Source: Panaeolus papilionaceus
Taxonomy: Eukaryota; Basidiomycota; Agaricomycetes; Agaricales
Reading direction: 5' to 3'
NCBI GenBank assembly: GCA_015501605.1
Contig: JADNRZ010000018.1
Coordinates: forward strand, 1,054,001-1,118,000
DNA: 64,000 bases
Positions 22,724-35,039 of this stretch are shown here, piece by piece; the first letter of the stretch is position 1, and every line of letters begins with the position of its first letter. The notes beneath the pieces were generated by a model. It did no database searches. It was not told the DNA's origin and worked only from the letters and a program-made list of their open reading frames with translations. A program made the translations under genes and the position numbers.

Positions 22724-23454
22724 ATGGGTCGAACATCCAAGTACACGACGAACGAAGAACGCATGCAGGCAAGGAAACAGCGCAGGCAAGAACAGGCTCG
22801 CACAGACACGTAAGTGGTCATTTCCCTCATCTCTAGTCAGATACTCATGAGCTTATCAGGGGGAAAGAACTCCGACGGACTCAGAATCGTCGTTCATACG
22901 AGCGACGCCGAAATTTTCCAAGTCAGCTGCGCCTTCGCTACCAAGACATTCCAGCTTTTATTCGTCGACTTGGGGAGGAATCCATGAATATCACCACTCA
23001 ATCACTGTTTGAGGAACACTATTACAGTACGGAGCCTATTTCACCTGATGACGACTTCGAGCATTGGGAGTCTATTCCGCCGTACTTCGTTTCAAAATCA
23101 CTTCTGGAGCTTGGGTTTACCGACACCGTTGATGCAGTCCATGGCCGACGACTACGGATTCAGCATGATCGAGAACAAGACCTAGTAAATCGCTATAACG
23201 AGGAAAATCACGTTGAGATGTGGTGTGAGGTTCATCTGCATATCTTTCGCTTAATTGGAGAATCGAAGACCCTCCGGAAGCAGTTGGACGAAATCAAGCA
23301 GGTTGATGCTAGCTGTGTGCACTATATTATGGGTAGACATTTTTTGTTTTGGAAGGCAAAGGCTATTTTATCATACTCGGAGTACTGGAAGATTATGCGT
23401 ACTGGCTCCATCAAGGACGTTCGATCTCACTTTGAAGCTATCTGGTATGACTAG
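22724..23454 (+). CDS. Hypothetical 226-aa protein divergent from KDZ transposase
   Basis: Two exons (22724-22809, 22860-23454) joined by a 50-nt GT-AG intron give 226 aa. The N-terminus is very basic (clusters such as RKQRRQEQ and RRTQNRRSYERRR) and could bind nucleic acid or be a nuclear signal. The rest is acidic to neutral with helical character (FEHWESIPPYFVSKSLLELGF, YSEYWKIMRTGSIKDVRSHFEAIWYD). No known domain was recognised. The head-to-head position with the transposase suggests an accessory protein of the element, but this is inference. Confidence 0.7.
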
Positions 23455-24730
23455 GCCCATTCCAATTATCTACTCTGTTTGTATCTACCGCTATGTACTG
23501 AAAATATCTTATTGTGACCAAAAATCATCGGAGTGTTCTTCAAATCGAGTCGTCCATGGACTTGGTGTGATATCATGCGACTTCGTGTGAGAACCCTGCC
23601 AGCGGCGGAACCTGGATTTTGGGATACTGAATTTTTGTTACATCTTCGCTCCAGAGTCTCTCTGCTAACTTGAAAACATCATTTTGTGTCCGTATATAGA
23701 TAATGCCCTAAAGATTAGACCTACGAAATAACAGTGTCTATATGCAAGTGTTACATGCATAATTCAAGGAATACATGTTTTAGGCAATTAGCTTGACGGA
23801 ACGGGAATTGATCCAGCCAATCAGAGGAGTAATAGGGGAGCACTGAATCCCGAGCTTCAAACATATATATCATGATTATTACAACAACATTGCATATAAC
23901 AATAGATTGAAGTCCACAAAATGAGAGGTGTCCTAACTATAGATATAACCAGATAGTGTTTATAAGCCTGGCACATCATTTATGTATGAAAAAACCTAAT
24001 CTTTTTAGTACGAACATGGTTTGAGACCATTCCAGTTATAAACCCCTGGTGGATGTTGGTTGCCCTCTCGCTCAAATCATGTACACTAACACTCAATGTC
24101 AAAGTTTATATGTCCAAAACAACCACAATGCATTTCTTAATGCTACTGTCTTCTATAAAAGCACTTTGGTTCGGGAATCAGAACACTATTTGTCTTGAAG
24201 ACTCAAAGTTCTGTTAACGCACACAAGCATGCACTCTAACTGAGAATGTGTGCGCGCCAGGGACTTCTACCAAGAGTGCGTGCGTGCGGCTCTTACAACT
24301 AAGGATGCGCATGCTGGCGGCCGCTCTTACTGGGAATGTGTGCGCGTAAATGCATTCTGTGCTTGTGTCGTTTATATTTTAAATTGTCATTATTCAGAAT
24401 TTATTTTCTCCAAGTTGATTCAATATGGGTCAACCGTGCAAGTACATTCTAGTCAAGCTTTGTCACTCAGTAGACACAAAATGAGATAATAGACGCAAAT
24501 GAACAGTTAACTTGATAACTCAAAATACAACATAATAAGATAAGATAGTCTTCACAATCACACGACAACCTAGAAGCACAATGACATATATTTCACAAAG
24601 ATATTTCACAAACATGGTAAGACAGAGACGACGATTACAAATGGAGTCAACAGAGTGGGGCATGCAAGAAGGTGATAATGACAAGAAAATGGAAGGATCG
24701 CCCTAGACGACTCCCGCATGACACAAACTA
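23455..24730. other. Intergenic, no gene; short GC-rich tandem motif
   Basis: AT-rich sequence without a supported gene. Between about 24220 and 24350 a motif of the form CTCTAACTGAGAATGTGTGCGCG recurs three to four times with drift (GAGAATGTGTGCGCG, GAGTGCGTGCGTGCG, AGGATGCGCATGC, GGGAATGTGTGCGCG), making alternating purine-pyrimidine tracts. Confidence 0.5.
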
Positions 24731-24733
24731 ATT

Positions 24734-25745
24734 CTAGATGACCACAACATTACCGCCCCTCAAGGCTTCGAGAAAACATGCGATAGCAGCATCGCGATTA
24801 TTGAATCGTTCCAAACGAAACCCTGTTGCTCCAGTGACGTATGGAGCAGTGTTCGCCCTGATGGCGTATGTGAGAGCATGAAGGGAAAAAAAGCGAAAAC
24901 TGACTTACCACCCCCGGAAGACACCAACCTGAAAACCTTGAGTGACAGCGTAGTAACGTTGGCCTGGAATAGTGTCACAGATATAGTAATGAATGCCGAG
25001 GCGAGAGACAAGAGCTCCTGTGGGGCCGGTGTAGGCGGGAGCAGCTTGGATAGGAGCTGGTGCGGGAGCAGCAGGAGCGGTAGAAGCTGCCTGAGCAGTG
25101 GGAGCAGCTGGAGCGGTAGAAGCTGCCTGAGCAACGGGAGCAGCAGGAGCAGTAGAAGCCGCTTGAGCAGCAGATGCTATAGATCCAATGTGGGTGGTAG
25201 AAGCAGTGGAGCTGGTGGAGCCAGCTTGAGCAATGGGAGCAGCAGGGGCAGTAGGAGCAGCTGCAACAATGGGAGGAATGGCAGAACTGGTAGAACCAGT
25301 CGGAGTGGCGGAAGAGGCAGACCCAGCAGGAGTGGCGTTGTTGGGAGCTGCTTGAGCCTGGGACGTTACTCCAGCGGGAGTGATACCATTAGGGCCTGTA
25401 GGAGCGGTAGAGGAAGCACCAACAGGAGCTGTGATCGGAGTAGTCGAGGGTAGCGCCGCGGCGGCGGCGGCTGATGCGCCAGCCACAGTAGAAGTGATGA
25501 TGGCAGGCGCAATAGTCGAGGCTGTAACGGTCAAAGGAGTGGCACTAGCACTCTGCGAAGATGGAAGGCCAGAAAGGGGATGTGAAACAGAAACACCACT
25601 GCTGGCAGTGGTGGAAGGTGCTTGCAAACCATTGCCTGAGGGTTTAATGTGAGACTAAAAATAAAATGTGAAATAAGACGGACGTACTGGCAGTCTGCGA
25701 TCCAGAGCTCAAGAGAGCAGTGATGAGAGAGGTGGGAGTGAGCGC
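24734..25745 (-). CDS. Ala/Thr/Pro-rich protein with RNase H1 N-terminal-like domain at its C-terminus
   Basis: The main exon (from about 25660 down to about 24908) encodes a long Ala/Thr/Ser/Pro tract of degenerate repeats such as AAQAASTAPAAPVAQ, then RYYAVTQGFQVGVFRG. A 60-nt intron (donor GTAAGT, acceptor CAG) leads to the last exon, which adds WANTAPYVTGATGFRLERF and ends at TAG 24734-24736. This matches the shape of the RNase H1 N-terminal (viroplasmin-like) domain, an RNA/DNA hybrid-binding fold seen in many Agaricomycete proteins. No RNase H catalytic domain follows. The 5' end is unresolved: a further exon above 25680 ending near a GTACGT donor is likely. The biological role is unknown. 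Confidence 0.65.
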
Positions 25746-25769
25746 TAGAAAACAATTGGTCGGGAATTC

Positions 25770-25816
25770 CGAGGCTTTACGAAGTAAAGGGAGGTATTTC
25801 GTGCGACGGACGAGCC
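25770..25816 (+). repeat. 47-bp repeat, CpG-rich copy
   Basis: Starts CGAGGCTTTACGAAGTAAAG, with a CTTTAC/GTAAAG hairpin. A second copy is at 46572-46618, just after the Helitron helicase stop. All six CpG sites here are CpA there. Confidence 0.75.
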
Positions 25817-26445
25817 CACCTCTTTGGACCCTGAAAATCCTCGCCCGATCTCCATTTGGACCCGCAGCCCATTCTCAGACTCAACTCGAAAGCTTTTGAC
25901 TCATTCCACTGCGATCGTTATGAGTCCTCTCAACGCCGCAGCTGTTCGCAGTCTTCTATCTGATACACTTGAAATTTTTCATACTCTATGCGTTGTTTTG
26001 CACTATCACCTGGTCCCCAGTCAATATATTATTTAATTAAATATAATTGCTCACGACGAATGACATCAAATTTTAAAATCAGAATTAAAGTCGTACGAGA
26101 ACATATCAGGTGATGTAACAGATGTCAATTGATGACTAACTATTTGGCCAATCAACAACTATAAATAATAAAAAAATGATTTTAAAAAATATGTTAAAAT
26201 GGCGTTCGGGTCAACGATGAATGAAACGAGAACATTATGAAGTGAAATGCGACGAGCCAGTGAGGAATATATACAATATGTGAGATAAAGCGATATAAAT
26301 CAGAATAACAATCAACAAATAAAACCTGCCAACGTTAAGGGGTGCGATGATATGAGACATATGAGAATGTGATGTGTACCCGGAGGTGCGGTTCCGACAC
26401 TATTCAATACTCTAAGACGTGTACCATGTCAGCGGTAAGCAGATG
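25817..26445. other. AT-rich intergenic, no gene
   Basis: No coding signal was found. The stretch from 26040 to 26340 is very AT-rich. Any 3' exons of the gene at 26446-27841 would lie here; one candidate acceptor is near 26405, but no exon could be confirmed. Confidence 0.4.
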
Positions 26446-27841
26446 TACGCTAAATTTAAAAAAACAAACCTTGAGTTCCATATCCATCAACCATTGCCCA
26501 ACCACCCGGTACAGCGCCAAAGCTAGCGCAGCGTCCAATGCTCTCTAACATCCAGACTGCCTGCTTAGCAAGGTTGTCGCGCAGAGGCGCTGTAGGGAGT
26601 TCATTGTCGAATGTAGAGGTGTAGAAGAATGGGATGAAGAGAACGTTGTCGTCGTGGAGGGAACGGATAGTTCGGCAGCAGTATGGATCGGAGCCGCATA
26701 GATGGCGACCTATTTGATCCGATCTTATGATCTTCCACCCCCTGTCCTGGTACTTTTGGATGGCGGCCAAGGTCGCCTTCCGTGCCTTACCCAGGTGAAC
26801 GTTAAGTATAGAAATTTTGTTCAACGTCGCTGCCGGATATGTGATCACGATTCCCAAATGGTTGAGAGTGTTAACGAGCATGGTGCCGTGAAATCCAAAC
26901 ATTGGTATAATTGCTTTGTGTTTCGAGATGGTGAGATTGATGGATTGGCCGTGTCCGTTGACAAGTTTATAAATACGGTCGTACAAGTTCTTTTTAGGAG
27001 GAACATGCTCCGAACCACTGTACAGTCGAGTGTCGAATATGACGCGCTGATTGTCGTAGCCTTCGGACCTAAAGAATGCAAGTGCTGCGAGCTCGTGGGA
27101 TTCCTGAGCGTAGAAATCTAAATCATTTGGAACAAATTCATCTGGAAATATAATGGACAAAATGGATGAACCGGACAATATGACGTTGTGCTTGCGAAAT
27201 ATGTAGTCGAGGGCGACCGCGTCCAACCCGAAGTCCTGTACTGCCTTGCTGTACCGCTGATGCAAAATGGCACCCATTTGGTGGGGACGGATAAGGTTGT
27301 TTTCCTGCAACACCAACAATTCCGTCAACGACAGGTAGGAGGCCTGCCGCTTCCTCTCCGATACCGAAAAACCAGTCCACTCCCCTGGATATACGTCATA
27401 CATGTCGCAAATGTAGTTAGTATAGTGTACATGTCATTAAAACATGCAGGACCTACTTTTGCTTTCAGGTTTGATCCTTGGAATTCCCAAATTCATTCTA
27501 AATGCTCTGCGAATTATCTCAGATGGCGTTTGTGCCTCATCGGCACTCACGTTCTCTGGGACCATTTGATGTGAAGGACCTGGTCGATCGCTGTCGAGGT
27601 CGGGATACCAGTGTATTGGCGCGGTGCGGTAGGAGGGAGTACTCGAATTGGATGTGGTTGCTTGGGTGGAGGAAGTTCCGGACGAAGAGCTGGTGTTGAT
27701 AGGTTCGGATACCGACAAACGAGGACCAGATGGTGAGCGTATAGGTCTACCGTGACCGTGAGTTATGACCCGACGAGGCATGGTTTGAGAGACTGGTTGA
27801 CGAGAAACAGTATCGTATTTAGTACGTTTGTCAAAGTCCAT
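26446..27841 (-). CDS. Nucleotidyltransferase-like protein, role unknown
   Basis: The ATG at 27841 opens a first exon (MDFDKRTKYDTVSRQP, then Ser/Thr/Pro-rich) to about 27462. An intron with donor GTAGGT, a CTAAC branch site and acceptor CAG near 27393 leads to a long second exon. That exon has ALDYIFRKHNVILSGSSILS followed by VPNDLDFYAQE. The G-S ... D-L-D spacing is the signature of the nucleotidyltransferase fold, as also found in AbiEii-like and minimal nucleotidyltransferases. A TWIRSD-type basic region and two Cys (LCGSDPYCCRT) follow. The frame stops within a likely intron (donor GTTTGT near 26462), so the true C-terminus may continue. Such proteins are multicopy in Agaricomycetes and none is characterised as far as I know. 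Confidence 0.6.
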
Positions 27842-28578
27842 AGTGGCGATGTAGATATATATGATAGGAATGTGTAGGTTGGTGAATGTCGGTAGCCCTT
27901 GTGGGGTGGTATATATACCAGGACGCGTTCTGCTGCGACGTACACACTCATCGCACCCTTTCAGGTTCGAGTGAATTGAATATCGGTACACTAATAGTAA
28001 TATATTTTTTGGTTTCTCTGCTTCTATTTTTTTTTTATTGAATTTTAGTTGACTTACGTATCAATAAACAACTTGAACATTACCCGCCTGCTCAACCATC
28101 ACTCCAGCTCGTAATTCAATATATACAATCACTGCGCAGGTTCAATTACTGGTTGTTGGTACCGGTTCGCGCAGCAAATATCCAACGGTTCAGTTGTACC
28201 AGTGCGTCTCCAAGTTGTAGACCTGCTGATAGTTCTGCTAATCATATTTATTCAACTTCATCCGTCGATAACGATGTATCTGGTTAACCTGGTATTCTGA
28301 TTGACTGTGTCCATATGCAATTCTGTTAAATACAATCATAATAATGAATACTGTTATACTACACGTCCAAGCGTCGATGAGTAGACACATACAAATCGTA
28401 TAAACCAACCGAGTCCACTTTCAGCATGTATGTCCCCATTATGATGTCGTTGGGTATCTGTCTCAGCTAAGGCTCTCACGAACCCCATTTTAGAAGAGTG
28501 TTTACATTAAGTAGCCGGGTTCGCTGAAATTAAAACATGACATTCGACTATCTAAAAGTAAAAATGCTATACATTTCA
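27842..28578. other. Intergenic, no gene
   Basis: This separates two minus-strand genes. It includes a T-rich tract near 28020-28042. No supported frame. Confidence 0.5.
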
Positions 28579-29868
28579 TCACGTAGCTACGTCCATCGAT
28601 TGTACAACATTGCGGCTTTCATCCGTGTCAATGGAAATACGCATCCGCTTCAACAGAACTGTAGCGCTGGCACCGTCAGAATCATCATCGTCAATAAATC
28701 TGACAACCCGCTTCACGGGTTTGTAAGTTACAGTATCAGGCCGTATTCTGGATACGCGATCGCGCATCTCTCGAAGTAATGATTTCTGAAATTATGCGCA
28801 TCGGTTAGGTGTGCAATTAATGAGATTGTATGAAACAACGTACACTCCTTTGGTCGTTGTCGATTAGAGCGAGACCTCTTAACGCTAATATAAGCTTTTT
28901 CTTTCCATGAACGATGTTGTTGGGGTTGGAAGGGACGACGGAGAATGCTATTGCCGCTTCAACAATGTCTCCAACCTTGAAAGTTACCGGATCCACAGCG
29001 CGGTAACTATGAAACATTTTCAAGTTTGGTTTATTAGCAATTAGGCTCATACCATGACGACGACTATTTGAATACCTTGATTTACCGTAAGCATCCACCG
29101 CCCGCTGGTAATAATCGACCCTGTTTTCCGTAGTGTGCACATATTCAGACCCCATGGATTGAAGTAGATACCCTTCAGGGTCGACAAACGGGGCGAATGG
29201 TACCTGTCCAGACCCATATGCCATTGATGCTGGAGTAAAGTATCGCGCGCTAGCTTGCAAAGCAGTAGACACATCATAGAAATCGGGGTTCCATTGTTCA
29301 AGCGACGTTTCATCGAAACAATCCGAGAATTTTATGTATATCTCGTGAATTATATCAATGGCGTTTTCAAACAAGTCGTCGCCCATACCGGATATTTTGA
29401 CTTGCTGACGTAAATAGCGACGTGCACGGCGGCTGGCAACACTGTCACTATGATGCTTTCGTGAGTCTTTGCTTTTCAGGGTTCTAGGGGTTTACTGAAC
29501 TTACGTTGGAACTGTTACCGGCGGGAGCTCCTTTTGGCATAGGATGCCTGGTACCCGGAGTACCACTTCATCACCTTCTGCATCTACGAGTTTCCACATT
29601 ACTGGACGGTCTATGCGGACAATCTTGAAGCTATTTGTCTATATGGAGTCATGTTAGCCGTGTGTAGATTCTTCGACCATGCTTATGCCAGAAATATCTT
29701 ACGTCTGCGTTTATGAGGTACTGGTCATGGCCTGCACATGTTTCCTTCGACGTACGTGACTTTGTAAAGTTTCCAAGTTGTTCCCCTTGCTTGATTTTAG
29801 CCGTGATACTATTCAATAATGATCAAGGATCACTTACTCGCTTTCGAAATGTCATAAAATTGGTTCAT
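28579..29868 (-). CDS. Hypothetical multi-exon protein of a widespread Agaricomycete family
   Basis: Starting at MNQFYDISKA (29868), about six or seven exons joined by short GT-AG introns can be followed: KIKQGEQLGNFTKSRTSKE, then DRPVMWKLVDAEGDEVVLRV, then RRARRYLRQQVKISGMGDDL, then the central exon YQRAVDAYG, then FHSYRAVDPVTFKVGDIVEA and KLILALRGLALIDNDQ. The last exon, FIDDDDSDGASATVLLKRMR, ends at 28579. The pattern VDPVTFKVGDIVEAAIAF...LRGLALID is one I recall in many uncharacterised basidiomycete proteins. No catalytic motif is visible. It lies near the nucleotidyltransferase-like and PVYDA genes, possibly as one mobile gene set. Confidence 0.6.
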
Positions 29869-30732
29869 GCTGACTGAGAGTGTGTGACGAATGTAGAAAT
29901 ATCTGGCTGTGTTATTCAAGTTGGCTAAATATTGGTGTTTACATCGTGCTACCTATCGTATAAATACGATACGAACCATCATGACGACAATCTATTTGTA
30001 TAGTTGTTGTGATATAGAGCGCCTTCGCTCGTGTTAGATATGAGCTACGCACTGCGAGCGCGATGTGCGCAGCGATCACGCCGTTTGTCTGTTTGGACTG
30101 TCTGCCTCGTAACGTACTTATTCAGTTGATCATTAATTTGCAAATAACCTTCGATGCCATAACCTATATACTACCTAACAACGTCAGACATTGACGTAGT
30201 ATATGTTGTGTCACTTAAATGGCTGAATATATTCAAGAATTCATGCACAGATGGAACTGTTGAGCGCCCGTTGACTGGGGTTGCAGACAGCACAGCCCAC
30301 ATTAATGATTCATGTTTTGATGTTCGTTTCTGGGAAATAACCCAGCATCTTTACTTCATGATTTGGCACAGTGTCATTGACCCATGAAGCTATCGATGTA
30401 TATTGGTGACTGCGGTTGTAAATTGCACCGTAACGAAACCTATGCAGCGCAAAGGTTACTTTCATGTCGATGCACAGTCTTTCAACCTCGATACGCAGAA
30501 ATGTATAAAGGTGTGTCTGCTTATCAGCTACATAACTCACTACCACCCTACTTGCATTGCTGTTTACTTATCAATCTTCGATCTAACATTCTTGTCTACT
30601 CGTATTCCTCGTTTGTTCTTTTATATATCACATTCACTCTGACCCCTGTGCGATCATACTCCATTTCTGTCACTCAGTCCAACAGTCTCGTATTTCCATA
30701 TCGCCTTCCCATTGAACACCTAGCACTTTACA
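29869..30732. other. Divergent intergenic region, no gene
   Basis: This lies between the start codons of a minus-strand gene (29868) and a plus-strand gene (30733). Short frames are present but none is supported. It probably contains both promoters. Confidence 0.45.
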
Positions 30733-32982
30733 ATGACTTCCTCTGCTACTCCTCGTGCATCAACTCGCGTTTCGTATGTCGATTATCTGTTATATTCGTT
30801 ATAGAGCGTGCTGACCATATTATTCAAATAAGCGCTGGCGGAACTAACAGAGTGTTGAGATCTCGCACCAACGTAGATCCTCACCATAACTCTAGTAGCG
30901 ATACCGACAGTACCCACGGTGTCATATCAGATGAAACTGGTTTAGGGTGAGTCAACAACGATATCTCGTGATGTGAACTGTCATAACTGTATATTCAACA
31001 GTGTTGTGAACGCGAGCATAACTCCAGCTAAACCAGAGGGGTACACGTTGGTCCTGCCTGATACCCCTGTAGTCGAGTTCGGTAAAAAAAGGAGGTTGTT
31101 GGATTCACATGACGAATCGATTGATTGGTCTCCGTCTCCGTGAGTATTAGGTTCTCTATCTGCTGTGCGATTTACTCGAATTTGATACGTGTCAATCAGC
31201 CCGTCCAAGAAGCATAACAGCTCCAGTGATGAGGAGACCACTGGTGTCGTCGATGCTGATACGAACGCCTCGCCACCATCCCCTACTCTATGCAGTGATT
31301 ATTCAGGAAGCGATGAGGTAGAGTTTGGTTACATATGATCCATTTTGTCGCATTCTGATGGACGATATAGGAACGTCGGAATCGTACAATCGGGACCAAC
31401 AACGCCATATACAAGATCCTGGATGCCAAGGACAAACACCGTGCTGAACAAGTATTACATTCGCCGGTTAAGCCTACGCAATCAGCCAATCAAGAATTTC
31501 AAAGCGTTGATGGGTCGGATTCTCCTGTTCCGGCACACAGATCGAGCTCTCAGCTTGTCAATAATAGCCCGAACACGAACAGCGGTCCTCGTTTGAAGAC
31601 CATACCTGCCCATTCATTCACCAACCCACGAAATTTGGGTATGTGGTCTAAGGTGGTTCGTGACGAGACCAGTGGTACTTCAATTTACATGGTTACGTGA
31701 GTTGGTCAATTGTAGTTCATATAGCATTGTACTGATTCTATCTTGATTGCGATTTATTCTTATTTTTCAGATATCTTCCATCGTCGGATCCATGGTCTGA
31801 AAGTCCCCTTGCCGAATCTCTTATGGATCCAGATATGATCCACGATGGTCTGTATGACGGTCTGCCTGCTTATCCGTGCGTATATCTGTTTCCATTCTTA
31901 TCATATCTCGCTAACCGTGCAGGTGACATAGTAAGCTTCAGCTCATATATAATTCAGCACCCCCCAATAACGACGTTTTGGAATCGGACGAAGAGGGAAA
32001 TGTCATCAGGCATGCTATGTCGATTGAGGCATGGGTATCCTTCGGAATTTCCAGACAGTATGTCCTGTTCACCTGTCTCTCCTTCGCTTTAGTATCATTC
32101 ATCTATGCACATGTTACAGATTATGCTTAAAATGCATTACATTTACTCGTAACGGGCTACACTCTAACCCTGCAAGAGACTCGCCTTTGATGTTTTCTGC
32201 AATGTCATACAGCTCGGATGGTAAAGCCAAGTTTTTCAAAGACACCGCCCCGAAAACCCAGTTCTACGCAGTTGACCGAGATACCAATCGTCCAGTACTT
32301 TTCTGGTCATTGGGCGTCATAACATCTGCATTTTTGTCACAACCCTGTAATGAACCCGGTCGACCACGTTATCGAGGCTTGCATGCCGTTCTTCAACGTT
32401 GGGAAAGGGAGCGGTTGGGAGCGTTTTTCTCTATGTTATTCCGCAACATACACCTCAATGTGCAGATTGATGGAAATAGCGCATATGTATACCAAACGCG
32501 CTTTCAAAGTACTTCGGGTGGGCAAAGACCAAGTATGTGTTAACAGTACATTTTCATTCTGTCGCGTCTTACGTATTCTGTTAAGATCTTGAGTCCTATT
32601 CCTCCAGTCTGTTTCAAGGCAACAAGATCGCCAGGTTCAACATACCCACTTATCGCACACCCCTCAAAGAAGCAACTCCTCCTCCCTACTTCAACAGGGG
32701 ATATGCTTATACAGCTCAAGGTAGGCAACTTGTATATATCCATCTTTTTCATATTTATAACATGACACCTCAACCATAGTCCCTGTCTACGATGCCAGAG
32801 GACGTGACTTCGATCCTATGTGCATTGACTCGTCGCTGGAGAACATGCCACCGTTCGCTGGCGAAGTACCTGAAGGTTCAACTGCTTTCATCGGATACGG
32901 TGCCGGGACAAGCGTTTTCAATGATAACTGGAAGATTACCTTTTACATTCGATATGTCATTATTCTTTCTACTCCAGCCTGA
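30733..32982 (+). CDS. Hypothetical intron-rich protein with C-terminal PVYDARG block
   Basis: From ATG 30733 (MTSSATPRASTRVS) at least eight small exons with GT-AG introns of 48-65 nt keep one frame: SAGGTNRVLRSRTN, then VVNASITPAKPEGYTLVLPD and KKRRLLDSHDESIDWSPS, then an Asp/Ser/Thr-rich exon, then ERRNRTIGTNNAIYKILDAK. YLPSSDPWSESPLAES, RYRGLHAVLQRWERERLGAF and finally PVYDARGRDFDPMCIDSSLE with YGAGTSVFNDNWKITFYIRY follow, ending at TGA 32980-32982. A VYDARG...LPP..GEVP...W...YIRY arrangement recurs in Agaricomycete proteins that I know only as hypothetical. Exons between 31950 and 32700 are less certain. No catalytic motif is apparent. Confidence 0.55.
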
Positions 32983-34566
32983 TTCATGTGATTATTATGG
33001 TATTAGCTACTCGTTGATTGCTGGCAATCGATGTTACTGATTTGTTGTGTCGTCGTTTATACATGTCTTGTTTCCTAAATATACATGTTATATTGTTCAT
33101 ATGTTTACATGTCTTCGTGTGTGCTCTAATAATCCAGGGAACGACAAGGCTTCCCAGAACGCGGCTCGCATTGCTTAGGCCCTTCGTAATGCAGCTGATG
33201 ATAACTTGGACGACTTGGACAACGGCGATCCTCCCTCTCTCGAAGCACCAAGGGTCCCGGGTCTAGCTCCTCCGTTAGAGCGTTCTCAGTTTGGTATCTT
33301 GCAGGTACGGTCTTTACATATTTTCGTTTTGTAATAATTCATACTCTCTGCTCTTCACCTGATTTCGTGCATTGTGATTACAACGATAATGCACTGTGAT
33401 GATCGCTTCTCATTTGAATTTCATGCTCACAACCTATTTATTATTCAGGATCCGCTTCCTGACAACGTTGTCACCCCAGCACGTCATTGTCATACCGCCA
33501 TCACCTCGTCTGATCGCATCATCGTTCACAATCCTGCTTTACCGCTTTCCACTTCCCACATTAACACCTCATCCCAAATCATCGACAACTCCTCTACCAT
33601 TTTGTTACCAGGACCTCCCCTACCGCATCTCATCATCGCTGCTCCCGCACTTCCTCTCGCTTCGGGTCCAGCTGCGCCTCCTGTTTCAGCTGCTAAGTTA
33701 GTGGTTATTGTGTTTAGTTAGCTTTAGGTAAGTGTTACAGTCGGAATCACAGTGTGACACATGAGCTGGCGTGCTCTCTCACATGCATCGCTCTCTTTCT
33801 CCTCCACCATCACCACCTGTCGCCTGCACCTCAGAGGGAGAGGCCAGGCTGCCCCTCGCCCCTGCTCCTCTAAAGAGCGGTGATGAACACAAATTGGCTC
33901 GCCATGGCTGCGCCCTTAGCTGAGCAGGCTGTTTGTGGAACTCGCTGCATTTAGGTTTGAGCCTCGGACGAGTCTTGGTCAGTCCTGGTTGAACCCGAAG
34001 AGTGTCTCGCTGTCAGGTCTTCCTCCTTTTTCTACCGCCGAAGCCACCAATAGGATGTTCACACCTGGGAACACGTCTTCTGGAGCCTTTAGTCTCTTTT
34101 TCTTCACCATGCACAGCCGTTGGGTGCACCTCCTTCTGCATTTGACGCGGTAAGACTTAATGGTTATTGCTTCATCATCTAACTAACGTGTTTTTCTTTT
34201 TCACATAGAATTAACTGGATACAGTGGAGGGTCTAGAATTGGAGTGGGTCGGAATTGGTCGAGTTTAAGGATTCGGAATAGTACGTTGCGTTTTTGCATA
34301 ACCATGATCACCACCCACATGAACGCAAACTCACTGTCTTACCAGCTTCCCAGCTTCTACTTGCGCCATTCTGACCACCACCCTCCCACTATTTCGCATT
34401 CATACAAGCGAACCACGCATGACCATGCAATAAATCCATCACCATCCTACCCCATCATCACCCAGTGGCTAGGGAACATCACGTATAGAGGTATGCTTAT
34501 ATTTCCTGTGATTAACTAATATTCTAATGCCACTTGTAGACAACACACCGTAATATCACCTCAGTT
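32983..34566. other. No gene recognised
   Basis: Several short plus-strand frames (for example 33374-33721, Pro/Ser-rich) have no recognisable domain and no convincing splice pattern. The downstream exon-like piece at 33140-33179 could belong to the preceding gene. Confidence 0.4.
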
Positions 34567-34940
34567 ATGGACATGGTGAAGGCAGCCTTCGCTCCCGTCA
34601 CTTTCGGAGTCAACAATATCCTCGGAATCCGTCCCTTCTATCATATTTATGGTCTGTATCTGCTCCACGAAGCATGTGTTCACACTCACTTATCGCTTCT
34701 ATTAACTTGCAGGTGCCGTTAAACTCCTGCTTTTCCCATTGAAGGCTGGCCTGCCAGTCGCCATTATGACCCGGTTCGACCCTCTTCAATTCTGCGAAAA
34801 GTATAAGATTACGATCTCGCTTATTGTCCCTCCTGTGATGGTTGTACTTGCTCGTCATCCTGGTACTTTTATTTCCTTCCATGTAATCACGCGGAATACG
34901 CATATTGACTCCGATTCTTACAGCTGTTGAGCGGTATGAG
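34567..34940 (+). pseudogene. Fragment of an AMP-binding acyl-CoA synthetase / 4-coumarate-CoA ligase-like gene
   Basis: Two exon pieces joined by an intron (donor near 34651, acceptor CAG near 34713) read GVNNILGIRPFYHIYG and then AVKLLLFPLKAGLPVAIMTRFDPLQF and ISLIVPPVMVVLARHPG. This is the segment around the FFHIYG and VPP motifs of the ANL superfamily. A third degraded piece near 34920-34970 resembles the LSG...LG region. Both the N-terminal AMP-binding loop and the entire C-terminus are missing, so it cannot be an enzyme. It is probably a captured gene fragment or a relic. Confidence 0.7.
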
Positions 34941-35039
34941 CTCCCTTGGTCGCAACACTCACGAAACAGGTCGGATCCCTCCATATTTATGATGTTTCGT
35001 GTTTATATTTAGCTCTGTATTCAGGTCGGCGATAGGCTT

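Noticed and set aside
24878..25453. Plus-strand Ser/Gly/Arg-rich frame of 191 codons
   Set aside because: It is the antisense shadow of the Ala/Pro-rich exon; the minus strand has the spliced domain signature.
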